Below are positions 8,594 to 15,820 of a stretch of 24,035 nt of DNA, one piece after another; position 1 is the stretch's first letter, and every line of letters starts with the position of its first letter. A program made the position numbers and the translations under genes. This stretch comes from Bryobacteraceae bacterium (GTDB lineage: Bacteria; Acidobacteriota; Terriglobia; Bryobacterales; Bryobacteraceae): the NCBI GenBank assembly GCA_025929455.1, contig JAICMB010000001.1, forward strand, positions 1-24,035. The letters run 5' to 3'. A model generated the notes under the pieces. The model ran no database searches. It was not told where the DNA came from and saw nothing but the letters and a program-made list of their open reading frames with translations.

Positions 8594-9073
8594 ATGCAAC
8601 CTCGGCCGCAGAGCGGTGCGCTTACTGTACGGCGATGGATCCCTGCGGACTTCCCGGATGTACTCGCGATGGCGCGCCGCCTTCACGATCTCAGCCGGTT
8701 TTCCTTCCTTCCGTTCGATGAAGCGTGCATACGCCGGCGCTTCTATTTGCATATCGAGCAACCCCGGAACCGCTGTGGCTTGATCGCGTTGCGTGATTCC
8801 ATCGGTATCGGTCTTCTCGCCGGCTATGTGGAAGCGTACACGTTTTGCGATGAAAAGGTCGCTTCGGACGAAATATTCTTTGTCGATCCCGCGCACGCCG
8901 GGTGGGCCGCAGTCCGTCTTTTGAAGGCATTTCACCGCTGGGCCGTCGAAAGCGGCGCGCGGGAACTTCACGTCGGCACGGCGACCGGAATCGAACCCGG
9001 CCGCACCGGACGTTTTCTGGAGCGGCTGCGATTCGAACCGATCGGCGCCATGTACGCCGCCCGCCTGTATTGA
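8594..9073 (+). CDS. GNAT-family N-acetyltransferase
   Basis: A 159-residue protein that fits a GNAT fold. It starts with TVRRWIPADFPDVLAMARRL (strand 1 and helix 1), then has GLLAGYVEAYTF and DEIFFVDPAHAG (strands 4-5). A helix RLLKAFHRWAVESGARELHV leads into GRTGRFLERLRFEPIGAMYA, the usual strand 6-7 end where N/G-xx-R-FxxxxGF is seen in GNATs. The acetyl-CoA loop (Q/R-x-x-G-x-G/A) is poorly matched (PAHAGWAAVRLL), so the subfamily and substrate are unknown. The same frame has a TGA at 8582, so ATG 8594 is the only upstream choice, though it lacks a good Shine-Dalgarno. Similar small GNATs occur in phages and plasmids. Confidence 0.7.
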   Translation: MQPRPQSGALTVRRWIPADFPDVLAMARRLHDLSRFSFLPFDEACIRRRFYLHIEQPRNRCGLIALRDSIGIGLLAGYVEAYTFCDEKVASDEIFFVDPAHAGWAAVRLLKAFHRWAVESGARELHVGTATGIEPGRTGRFLERLRFEPIGAMYAARLY

Positions 9074-9091
9074 TCCTCACACCACCGTGGG

Positions 9092-9129
9092 GCAGACGTC
9101 CACGTCTGCGCCGGACCTCCAGGTCCGGC
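9092..9129. repeat. Pair of adjacent perfect palindromes (REP-like element)
   Basis: Two perfect palindromes lie one after the other. GCAGACGT-CC-ACGTCTGC covers 9092-9109 and GCCGGACCT-CC-AGGTCCGGC covers 9110-9129. Both have CC at the centre and ACGT or ACCT flanking it. They sit 18 bp after the GNAT stop. They could act as a bidirectional terminator or, given the shared design, belong to a dispersed palindromic repeat family. Confidence 0.65.
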
Positions 9130-9232
9130 TGTTCCGGACGGACTAAAACGCGGACCAGCGAGCGTCGATGCCCGGCGCAGGTCCTCCGTGACAGTCATAA
9201 AGTTCGCCTGATTACGCTCGCAGTTTGCAAAG

Positions 9233-9251
9233 GTAAATAAACCGTAAATAA
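9233..9251 (+). promoter_or_regulatory. Direct repeat GTAAATAA x2 upstream of the 9314 cluster
   Basis: GTAAATAA at 9233-9240 and again at 9244-9251 gives an 11-bp period, one helical turn. It lies about 65 bp before the first gene of the four-gene cluster in an otherwise GC-rich stretch. Period-11 direct repeats are typical binding sites of OmpR/PhoB-type response regulators; that role is inferred from spacing alone. Confidence 0.35.
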
Positions 9252-9313
9252 CGGATATTTCCGCGCTCGTTCGAGAACCCGTTTGCGCGTATTGATCTAG
9301 AAGGAATTCGCGC

Positions 9314-10045
9314 GTGCGTATATCCGAAAACCATATGGCGGCATTTCGGGCGGCTCTCGAGGCGAGCTTCGCGGAGCGTCTGTTCGATCACGCCTGTTCT
9401 ACCTATTCAAAACCTACGCGTCTATTCGGTCCCGCGTGCATGCGCGAGCTAGTGCAATTAACGATACAAAAGTGCGCCGGATACGCGCTGGTTTCCGACA
9501 AAGCGCATCGACTCCTGTTTCGGCTGGTTCTGGAATGCGGCACCGCATTCGACAGCGATCCGCTGATCGGCTTTGCATCACCCATTCTGAACGCGAGCGC
9601 CGGGGAACGGGACCGAATCGCGCAACTGGCCTCCGCCGCCGATCACTATTCCGCGAAAGTCGCTCCCGCGATGCGCTCCGCGGCATTAAGCTTCCGGCAT
9701 TTCCGGATGGACTGGAACGGCGGCCGCACACAGGAACACTATTTACGAGATGTCCGGCAATGCTGCTCCACGCTATTTCCCGAGAAGGCTTCGCTCGTAT
9801 GCGAAGGAGCCTGGGCCGGCGTATTACAGCAGACTACGGCCGTTGCAGCAGAGCGGGAATGGCGTACAATGACGGCTCACGCCGTCCTGTTTGCTCTATT
9901 TTTCCTGGCGGGCGCCGGCTTCCTTCATGACCCACGCTTTGCATTCGTATCGGAGGCGATGTCCACTCCAACGAACGATACCGGCCGCGTTCTGCACCAA
10001 GTCACGGTGAGCCGGTTCGAGCAGTGGTTTACGGACGTTGAATAG
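9314..10045 (+). CDS. Two-repeat helical protein, similar to type VI/PAAR-cluster associated proteins
   Basis: A 243-residue protein without signal peptide. It opens MRISENHMAAFRAALEASFAERL and carries two internal copies of one motif at the same spacing. Residues 76-92 (GTAFDSDPLIGFASPIL) align with 200-216 (GAGFLHDPRFAFVSEAM), giving G-x-x-F-x-x-D-P-x-x-x-F; the second copy is preceded by LFPEKAS near 154. From memory, proteins with this start and these F-P-E / GxxFxxDP modules are found beside PAAR, VgrG and other type VI genes in myxobacteria and related groups, where they may be adaptors. No other secretion gene is visible here. The start is GTG at 9314 with AAGGA 8 nt upstream. Only 2 bp separate it from the next gene, so it heads a tight operon. 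Confidence 0.65.
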   Translation: MRISENHMAAFRAALEASFAERLFDHACSTYSKPTRLFGPACMRELVQLTIQKCAGYALVSDKAHRLLFRLVLECGTAFDSDPLIGFASPILNASAGERDRIAQLASAADHYSAKVAPAMRSAALSFRHFRMDWNGGRTQEHYLRDVRQCCSTLFPEKASLVCEGAWAGVLQQTTAVAAEREWRTMTAHAVLFALFFLAGAGFLHDPRFAFVSEAMSTPTNDTGRVLHQVTVSRFEQWFTDVE

Positions 10046-10047
10046 CG

Positions 10048-11547
10048 ATGGGTTGTTTTGACCGCTCGCCTTCCGATGCGTCCGGCGCCGGCCCGACTGA
10101 CGCGGGGGTGCTCGTGCCGGCCGGAGTGCCCGATCGCGATCCCACGTCGCCCGTTACGGCTTGCCCGAATTCTTGCGCGAACACGCTGCGCATCGATGGA
10201 TGCCGCGTCGTGCCGGTGAACGGAACCATCGACCTTTCCGCCATTACGGACTGCGGTGCGGGTGGTTTTCTGTGGTCCACAACCAGCACCAAACTCCGGC
10301 TGTCGGGTGTGGACACGGCCACCGTTCAAGTTCGGGCGGGTGCGCAAGCGAGCGCAGGACGCGGTCAGGAGATCATCAAAGTCGACTGGAGCTATGCGGA
10401 CTGCAGCCCGCTATCGGCTTCGATCGCCGTCACTGTCGTTGACGTAATCTTCTCTGAATCCGCGGCCGAGAACTACGGATATGACGATATGGACACGCCC
10501 TCCAAGACCGACGATCATGTTTCCGTTAAAAAACTCGGGTCAACTGTGATTCACGCGGTAGTTAAAGGTGGACTGAACGGGAACGAACTCAATTTCGTTG
10601 CACTGGACGACACGAAAGCGAAAGTGGATGGCGCTCCGGCGAGTCCATCGTTCGATCTGACGATTCACGGCGGCGACCAGGAGAAGGCCGAGACCAATCT
10701 GGTCGCACGCGTGAACTGCATTCCGTCTCCGGAAATCACGCGCATGTACATCAACGTGTACAAGGAGAAGTTAGTCCGGGTTGTCGTCGCAAAGGTGTAT
10801 GACAGCCGCCACGCGGGCACCACGTTGCGCTTCCCGAACCTGAACATTCCCTCTGCGCAGGCGATGATCAATGCGAAGGCGAAGGCGGCGGTGGTGCGAT
10901 ACGAAATATCGGACTACAGCGCTACCGGCGGCGCTGTCGACGTTCCGTACGACATCGATGGAAACGGAAAACTGAGCTGGGATGTCACCGCCGACGGCGG
11001 ACCTGAATTCAAAAAGATTCAGGACGCTTTCAAGTCCGCCGATGTGCGCATTGCGGTTATCCGGGACTTGGTCTCGGTGTACCAGCTTGACGCAAACACC
11101 GCCATCGGCGATACGACCATCCAACTTCGCGGAATCTCGGACAACAATTTTTATGCCGTGGGTGATCCGGCGACCATTGGCAGTGGAGCAGGCGCGGAAG
11201 CGGTTAAGGTGCGGGCCGCTTCGAGCGATAGTCCGACCGTAACTCTCCAGACGGCTTTGACGAAAGCCCATACGGCCGGCGATCCCATCACCGTTCCCAT
11301 TGGCGGTTGGAGCTCGGATCCGATCGTCATTATGGAAGGCGCGCTCACCGAGGAAAAGATAAAGTGGACGTTTTTCCATGAGACCGGACATCGAGCGCTG
11401 AAGCTGGCCGACCTCGATGCCAAGACCAGCATCATGCACTTCGATCAAGGCTGGACCGACCACCGCCTCCGATACAAACCGCAGAACCTGAAGTTCAACC
11501 CCCCCGGAGGAACGGAGAACCAGTGGGAGCTGATTCCGCGGGATTGA
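10048..11547 (+). CDS. HETGH metallopeptidase-like protein, copy 1
   Basis: A 499-residue protein without a signal peptide or membrane segment. A Cys-rich N-terminus (C3, then ACPNSC and DGC near 45-55) leads to an Ig/BACON-like segment (about 57-135). A long alpha/beta region then contains a stretch IGDTTIQLRGISDNNF to AHTAGDPI (about 352-413) that looks like a small beta module inserted before the active site. HETGH (444-448) is followed by LADLDAKTSIM (453-463), which looks like a zincin site with a Met-turn. The third zinc ligand is unclear, since Asp is one place later than in metzincins such as snapalysin. It is 2 bp after the previous gene and paralogous to the next. No export signal suggests delivery by another route or a cytoplasmic role. 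Confidence 0.72.
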   Translation: MGCFDRSPSDASGAGPTDAGVLVPAGVPDRDPTSPVTACPNSCANTLRIDGCRVVPVNGTIDLSAITDCGAGGFLWSTTSTKLRLSGVDTATVQVRAGAQASAGRGQEIIKVDWSYADCSPLSASIAVTVVDVIFSESAAENYGYDDMDTPSKTDDHVSVKKLGSTVIHAVVKGGLNGNELNFVALDDTKAKVDGAPASPSFDLTIHGGDQEKAETNLVARVNCIPSPEITRMYINVYKEKLVRVVVAKVYDSRHAGTTLRFPNLNIPSAQAMINAKAKAAVVRYEISDYSATGGAVDVPYDIDGNGKLSWDVTADGGPEFKKIQDAFKSADVRIAVIRDLVSVYQLDANTAIGDTTIQLRGISDNNFYAVGDPATIGSGAGAEAVKVRAASSDSPTVTLQTALTKAHTAGDPITVPIGGWSSDPIVIMEGALTEEKIKWTFFHETGHRALKLADLDAKTSIMHFDQGWTDHRLRYKPQNLKFNPPGGTENQWELIPRD

Positions 11548-11568
11548 GGATTTCCTTACCGAATAAAA

Positions 11569-13077
11569 ATGGGATGTTTTGACAGATCACCTTCCGAGGA
11601 TGCCAACGCCGGCGCCCCACCCGACGCGGGTGCGCTCCCGGGCGGCGTGCCCGATCCGAGCAAAGACCCGCGATCTCCGGTCGCCGCGTGTCCGAACTCG
11701 TGCGCGAGTTCGCTCCACATCGAGGGGTGCCGCGCCGTCCCGATCAACGGCACGATCGACCTATACGCCGTGATGGACTGCGGCGCCGGCGAGATCAAGT
11801 GGTCGACAACGAGCGGCAAAATTACGTTATCGGGAACGGACGGCATCAACATTCAGGCGCGCGCGGGCGCTAATCCCAGCAACGGCCGCGGCCAGGAGGT
11901 CGTCAAGGTCGACTGGAGCTACGCGGATTGCAGTCCGCTATCCGCAACCATAGCCGTCACCGTCGTGGACGTGGTCTTTTCCGAATCCGCGGCGGAGTCT
12001 TATGGTTACGACGATATGGACACGGTGATCGACCGGAAAGATGATCATGTATCGGTGAAGAAGCTCGACTCGACCGTGGTCCATGTAGACATCAAAGGTG
12101 GCCTGAATGGAAATGAACTACAGTTTATTTCGCTCGACACGGCCAAAGCTACGGTGGATCCCGCTCCGGCGAGGCCAGCCTTCGATCTGACCATCCGAGG
12201 CCGCGACCAGGACAAAGCAGAGACGAAGCTCGTGGCGCGTGTCGACTGCCTCGCCACGCCCGAAATTACACGCATGTACATCAACGTGTACAAGGAAAAA
12301 GTTGTTCGCGTCGTTGTTGCAAAGGTGTACGACAGCCGGCATGCCGGGACAACCTTGCGCTTTCCTCGCCTGAGCGTCCCCTCGGCCCAGGCGATGATTA
12401 ATCCGAAAGCGAAGGCCGCGGTGGTCCGGTACGAAATGTCGGATTTTAACGCCGCGGGCGGCGCCGTCGACATCCCCTACGACAAGGACGGCAACGGCAA
12501 ATTAAGTTGGGACGTCGTCAAGCATGGCGGTGAGGAGTTCAAAGCGATCCAGGATGCGTTCCACTCCGCCGATACACGCATCGTGATCGTGCGCGATATG
12601 GTATCGCTCTACTATCTCGACGCCGACGCCGCGATTGGAGATACTGTCGTAAAGCTTCGCGGAATCGACAATAATAACTTTTACTCGCCGGGACTGACAC
12701 CGACGATCGGAACGGGCGCGGGCGCGGAAGTAGCGACGGTTCAGCGCGCTTCGAACGACAGCCAGGACGTGACGCTCACGACCGGGCTGACCAAGCGGCA
12801 CGCCGCGGGTGAACCGCTCACTTTTCCGTCGGCCGGCTGGGGTTCGGATCCAATCGTCATTATGGAAGGCGCGGATACCGAAGACACGTTGAAGTGGACG
12901 TTTTTCCATGAAACCGGCCATCGCGTCCTCACGCTGGCCGATCTCGATGCCCCCACGAGCATCATGAATTTTTCGCAGGGTTGGACCGACCACCGGCTGC
13001 GATATAAACCGCAAAACAGGAAATACGACCCGCCCGGCGGGACGGAGAATCAATGGGAGCTGATTCCGCGAAATTGA
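11569..13077 (+). CDS. HETGH metallopeptidase-like protein, copy 2
   Basis: A 502-residue paralogue of the preceding protein, colinear over its whole length. Shared features include the same start (MGCFDRSPS), CPNSC, RMYINVYKEK, VYDSRHAGTTLRFP, the inserted beta module, HETGH (447-451), LADLDAPTSIM and the ending GGTENQWELIPR. Differences are scattered substitutions and small indels (for example AGALPGGVPDPSKDP versus AGVLVPAGVPDRDP), so the duplication is old and both copies are kept under selection. No Shine-Dalgarno is obvious before ATG 11569; only 21 bp separate it from copy 1, so coupling is likely. The last 25 bp overlap the start of the next gene in another frame. Function is unproven; a zinc protease is the most direct reading. 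Confidence 0.72.
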   Translation: MGCFDRSPSEDANAGAPPDAGALPGGVPDPSKDPRSPVAACPNSCASSLHIEGCRAVPINGTIDLYAVMDCGAGEIKWSTTSGKITLSGTDGINIQARAGANPSNGRGQEVVKVDWSYADCSPLSATIAVTVVDVVFSESAAESYGYDDMDTVIDRKDDHVSVKKLDSTVVHVDIKGGLNGNELQFISLDTAKATVDPAPARPAFDLTIRGRDQDKAETKLVARVDCLATPEITRMYINVYKEKVVRVVVAKVYDSRHAGTTLRFPRLSVPSAQAMINPKAKAAVVRYEMSDFNAAGGAVDIPYDKDGNGKLSWDVVKHGGEEFKAIQDAFHSADTRIVIVRDMVSLYYLDADAAIGDTVVKLRGIDNNNFYSPGLTPTIGTGAGAEVATVQRASNDSQDVTLTTGLTKRHAAGEPLTFPSAGWGSDPIVIMEGADTEDTLKWTFFHETGHRVLTLADLDAPTSIMNFSQGWTDHRLRYKPQNRKYDPPGGTENQWELIPRN

Positions 13078-14030
13078 CGCGCCGTACCGCGCTCGCAACG
13101 ATTGCGGGATGGTTCTGCGTGTCGTGGTCAAAGGCCCAGGAGAAACCGCAGGAGCGAAATATGACGCAGGCAGAAACCGTTATCGCCGAATACGAGCATG
13201 GCGGCGAATTTCACCCACAAACGCCCGGGTTCTTTTCCGGTGCGTGGCTCAACTATGGAGAGATCGACAGGCTGTCCGCGGCACTTCTGCATGAAACGGC
13301 GCACGTGCGCGAACAGATTGTCCGCCTGCTGGTAGACCTGGGGCGCCGCGCCGACCCGCTGTTCAGCGAGGGCGCCGCAGTTTTACGCGATCCTCAGATT
13401 ATCGCCGCGCTCACCGGTCCCGCCCTGAGCACCGATGATGTGGCGCGCGACACGGCGCTATCGCTGATGCATGAGTTTGTCCCCTCCGCAGCACTCCTCG
13501 CTCACGGCGATGCGCTCACCGCCGATTTCGTGCGATCTCCCTCGAGTTCGAGCTTTCTGGTACTCGCAAAAGCCAAACCGCCGCAAGCGCGCCTTCCGGT
13601 GCGCAGGACCGCGGCAACCCCACGGTGGAAAGACCAGGCAAGCGCGCGAGTCGCTCTCGCCGCGTTTGGAGATACGGCCGTCGAGCGGGCCTTCAGCGAG
13701 CCATTCGCTACAACTCAGGACGCGCGTGAATTTGCCAGGCTTGCTCAATATCTTGGTTGGATAGGAACGCAAACAGCCCTGCGAGCCTTGGCAGACCAGG
13801 TGCGCACAAGCCTGGTGTTTGACATTCCACACGCGGTGATGCGGTCCTCGCGGCTGGATGTGATTGCTGCGCTTTCGTTCAACTTCCCGACGGAGCCCGC
13901 GCTATTCGTGAACCGAATCACGTCCGAGCAGGCGTACGAAGCTGTCGAACGATTCTGTGAGCGGCAGTTTGGGACCGTGTGGACCAAACCGCGGCCGCCA
14001 TTTTTGACAAACAAACCTTTCCCATTTTGA
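13053..14030 (+). CDS. Exported HEAT-like repeat protein
   Basis: A 325-residue protein. The N-terminus (KLTRRTALATIAGWFCVSWSKA-Q) looks like a Tat or Sec signal with cleavage after residue 28, so the product should be periplasmic. The rest is alpha-helical with HEAT-like units (HVREQIVRLLVDLGRRADP, ARVALAAFGDTAVERAF, ARLAQYLGWIGTQTALRAL) and ends with a conserved-looking PRPPFLTNKPFPF. The ATG at 13053 lies inside the end of the upstream peptidase gene and has GGAG 5 nt before it. A second start at 13161 (MTQAETVI) also has AGGAG at 6 nt and would give a cytoplasmic form. Tight coupling to the peptidase genes suggests a partner or immunity-like role; that is inference. Confidence 0.7.
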   Translation: MGADSAKLTRRTALATIAGWFCVSWSKAQEKPQERNMTQAETVIAEYEHGGEFHPQTPGFFSGAWLNYGEIDRLSAALLHETAHVREQIVRLLVDLGRRADPLFSEGAAVLRDPQIIAALTGPALSTDDVARDTALSLMHEFVPSAALLAHGDALTADFVRSPSSSSFLVLAKAKPPQARLPVRRTAATPRWKDQASARVALAAFGDTAVERAFSEPFATTQDAREFARLAQYLGWIGTQTALRALADQVRTSLVFDIPHAVMRSSRLDVIAALSFNFPTEPALFVNRITSEQAYEAVERFCERQFGTVWTKPRPPFLTNKPFPF

Positions 14031-14255
14031 GAATCGCGCGTTTGCTTGCACCGCGACCGTGTGCGGCGGTGAAACTGCCTTGTGATCGAGCGCTTGGGGT
14101 ATCCGGGACGCCCATGCCGAGTGTTGAAAAACGGGCGCGGATCGGTAAGGCCTGTTAGCGCAAGCACCTAATTCTGAGCCGCGCGCGTCAGCAAGCGGCT
14201 TTAAACGTTTCAGCAAGCTCCTGAACGGCCTCTTGGCTTCGTTTAGAATCGGATT
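14031..14255. other. Intergenic region before selC, with a repeat fragment
   Basis: I see no gene in these 225 bp. TCAGCAAGC occurs twice, at 14188-14196 and 14210-14218 (period 22). The stretch TTTAAACG...CAGCAAGC resembles CTAAAACG...CAGCGAGC at 9142-9162 after the palindromic element, so both may be remnants of one dispersed repeat. The promoter of selC must lie here, but I cannot place it. Confidence 0.4.
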
Positions 14256-14351
14256 GGAAGCTAATCTTGGCCGGTGCTGGGCCTGGTCTTCAAAACCAGC
14301 GTGCGGCGCTACCCGTGTCGCGGTGGGTTCGACTCCCACTAGCTTCCGCCA
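14256..14351 (+). tRNA. selC: tRNA-Sec (anticodon TCA)
   Basis: A 96-nt selenocysteine tRNA. The acceptor is 8 bp (GGAAGCTA 14256-14263 with TAGCTTCC 14340-14347), followed by G and an encoded CCA (14349-14351). The anticodon arm is CTGGT-CTTCAAA-ACCAG with anticodon TCA at 14290-14292. A long 7-bp variable arm (14303-14309 with 14315-14321) and a 5-bp T arm GTGGG-TTCGACT-CCCAC complete it. The 8+5 bp acceptor/T stack, the long variable arm and the UCA anticodon are diagnostic of bacterial tRNA-Sec. It implies that the host has SelA, SelB and SelD and at least one selenoprotein, none of which is in this window. Confidence 0.95.
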
Positions 14352-14375
14352 CTCGTTCTCTCTTGATAACATATA

Positions 14376-14395
14376 CGAGCGCTACAGTACGCTCG
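14376..14395 (+). other. Small hairpin between selC and the LolA-like gene
   Basis: CGAGCG (14376-14381) and CGCTCG (14390-14395) form a 6-bp stem with an 8-nt loop. It lies 24 bp after selC and 9 bp before the next start codon. It could end the tRNA transcript or influence translation of the next gene, which lacks a clear ribosome binding site. There is no T-run. Confidence 0.3.
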
Positions 14396-14404
14396 CGCCC
14401 TACC

Positions 14405-15211
14405 ATGCGCATCTTACCTGCACTCATCACTCTGATTCTTTTCGCAGCGTCCGCTCAAACCGAAAAGAGCCACTTAAGTGGCGCCGACCTGGTTAAGAAC
14501 ATTGTGGCGAAATACAACATCACGCAGTATGTGTTCGAGGGTAATCTCACTGTGACACGTCGGACGGGCGATGTGCCCCGGACGGTCCTCGTTGACGCAA
14601 AGGTAAAGTATGCCTCCGCACCCGCGGGCAAATTCTCCCTCAGCGTTAATGAAGGTACTAAGTCCGGGTACGTCATCATGTCGGACGGTCAGAAACTGTG
14701 GACTTATGTGCCGGACCAGCGGCGCTACACCGAGCAAGACGTCGCTTCGTTGGGTACCACTGACCCAAGCGACACCACCGATCCTCAGTCCTTGCCCGAT
14801 TACGACATCATAGAAAGGGTCTGCCGCACCGTGGTGCCCGTTCTGGCAAAATTGGATCAGACTGCCGACAATGTTCACGTTGCCGGTGGTCCGCCGGTGC
14901 GCTACGAAGGACAGGTGTACTATTCGTGGCGCATGCTTACAGTTCTCTCGAAGAAAGATCCCGCCGGCCTGCAGGACCTTTCTTACATAACGTTCGATCC
15001 CGCCACGCTGCGAATCGCCCGGCTCGACTGGACCAAGGCGATCCCGTCCAAAGATGCGAACGAGGGTAAGATTCTAGTGCGCTCCGCCTTTGATTTCACT
15101 ACGTTTCGACCCGGCGAGACGGCGCCATCGTCTGAGTTCGTTTTCTCCGCACCCAAAAACGCAAAACGAGTCAAAACGCTCCGGCTGCCGTCGTCTCCGA
15201 GACACAGTTAA
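14405..15211 (+). CDS. LolA/DUF2092-like secreted protein
   Basis: A 268-residue exported protein. The signal peptide is MRILPALITLILFAASAQ. The mature part begins with GADLVKNIVAKYNITQYVFEGNLTV and contains MSDGQKLWTYVPDQRRYTEQDV, the characteristic strand pair of the LolA/RseB-like half-barrel that binds lipid or lipoprotein. YITFDPATLRIARLDW is a later strand pair of the same kind. Acidobacteria encode many such DUF2092-type proteins of unknown cargo. I start at ATG 14405; the longer frame back to 14267 runs through the tRNA gene and cannot be coding. No good Shine-Dalgarno is seen. It converges with the LuxR gene, 28 bp apart. Confidence 0.78.
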   Translation: MRILPALITLILFAASAQTEKSHLSGADLVKNIVAKYNITQYVFEGNLTVTRRTGDVPRTVLVDAKVKYASAPAGKFSLSVNEGTKSGYVIMSDGQKLWTYVPDQRRYTEQDVASLGTTDPSDTTDPQSLPDYDIIERVCRTVVPVLAKLDQTADNVHVAGGPPVRYEGQVYYSWRMLTVLSKKDPAGLQDLSYITFDPATLRIARLDWTKAIPSKDANEGKILVRSAFDFTTFRPGETAPSSEFVFSAPKNAKRVKTLRLPSSPRHS

Positions 15212-15239
15212 AACCCCCGATTCAGGCGGGCGTTCAGCA

Positions 15240-15803
15240 TTAACCGGCCGTATTATTCTCCAGCAGTTTCGCCATTATCCCCGCTCGAGACGGTACTTCC
15301 ATTTTCAGCATGATCAGCCGCATATAACTCTTAACTGTATTTACGCTGATCTTCATAGTGGTCGCCAGTTCCTTGGTCGACTGCCCGGCCGAAATACCCA
15401 CCAGCGTCTCTCTTTCGCGCCGGGTCAGTTGATATTGCTCTGCAAGCCGCTGCACCGCGGCCGTTGTCGACGAACCCCTCTGGAAGACGAGAGCGAACAA
15501 CGGCTCCATCGCATCCTGCTCATGAGGTTTCACCAGGTAGGACCGGCAGACATATTCACAATCCGCTGTCTTAAATAGGGACCGGCCGGTGTGGTTGCGA
15601 ATGGCTCCGAGCATCTCACTTGGGATTTCCAGCGTGGCACGCTCGCTCCACGATGGAAACACCCGCGCGAGTATCGCTTCCGCACCGGCATCGTATGCGA
15701 TTGGCTTTAATGAAAGATCGAAAAGGATCACCCCGGCGCTTGCATGCGCGCCCGTGTCCTTAAATGAATGAGGATCTACCGATTTCATACATGCCTCTGA
15801 CAT
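15240..15803 (-). CDS. LuxR-type transcriptional regulator
   Basis: A 187-residue DNA-binding protein. Residues about 20-110 are a PAS-like sensor segment (GVILFDLSLKPIAYDAGAEA). Residues about 120-187 form a GerE/LuxR helix-turn-helix: YQLTRRERETLVGISAGQST, KELATTMKISVNTVKSYMRL, IMLKMEVPSRAGIMAKLL. No receiver domain or Asp phospho-site is visible, so the signal is unknown. Two starts are possible, ATG 15803 (AAGGGA 6 nt upstream) and ATG 15788 (AGAGG nearby). It lies 17 bp after the stop of the PEP-CTERM fusion gene on the same strand, so it may be co-transcribed and regulate it. Confidence 0.85.
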   Translation of the reverse strand: MSEACMKSVDPHSFKDTGAHASAGVILFDLSLKPIAYDAGAEAILARVFPSWSERATLEIPSEMLGAIRNHTGRSLFKTADCEYVCRSYLVKPHEQDAMEPLFALVFQRGSSTTAAVQRLAEQYQLTRRERETLVGISAGQSTKELATTMKISVNTVKSYMRLIMLKMEVPSRAGIMAKLLENNTAG

Positions 15804-15820
15804 CCACGGTCCCTTTACCG

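Larger units (their letters stand above)
10048..13077 (+). repeat. Tandem gene duplication of the metallopeptidase gene
   Basis: Two consecutive genes of about 1.5 kb share most of their sequence, including long near-identical nucleotide blocks around 10730-10810 / 12270-12350 and the last 60 bp. The 3' end of copy 1 still holds a GTG in the position where copy 2 has the ATG of the downstream gene. After copy 1 that frame stops after 19 codons. Confidence 0.85.

Noticed and set aside
9092..9129. CRISPR-like repeats
   Set aside because: Only two different palindromes without spacers; no array and no cas genes.
14031..14351. Integration (att) site of a genomic island at selC
   Set aside because: I found no second copy of the tRNA 3' end and no integrase in the window.
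14267..14404. N-terminal extension of the LolA-like protein
   Set aside because: It would be translated from the tRNA-Sec gene; the signal peptide starts at 14405.
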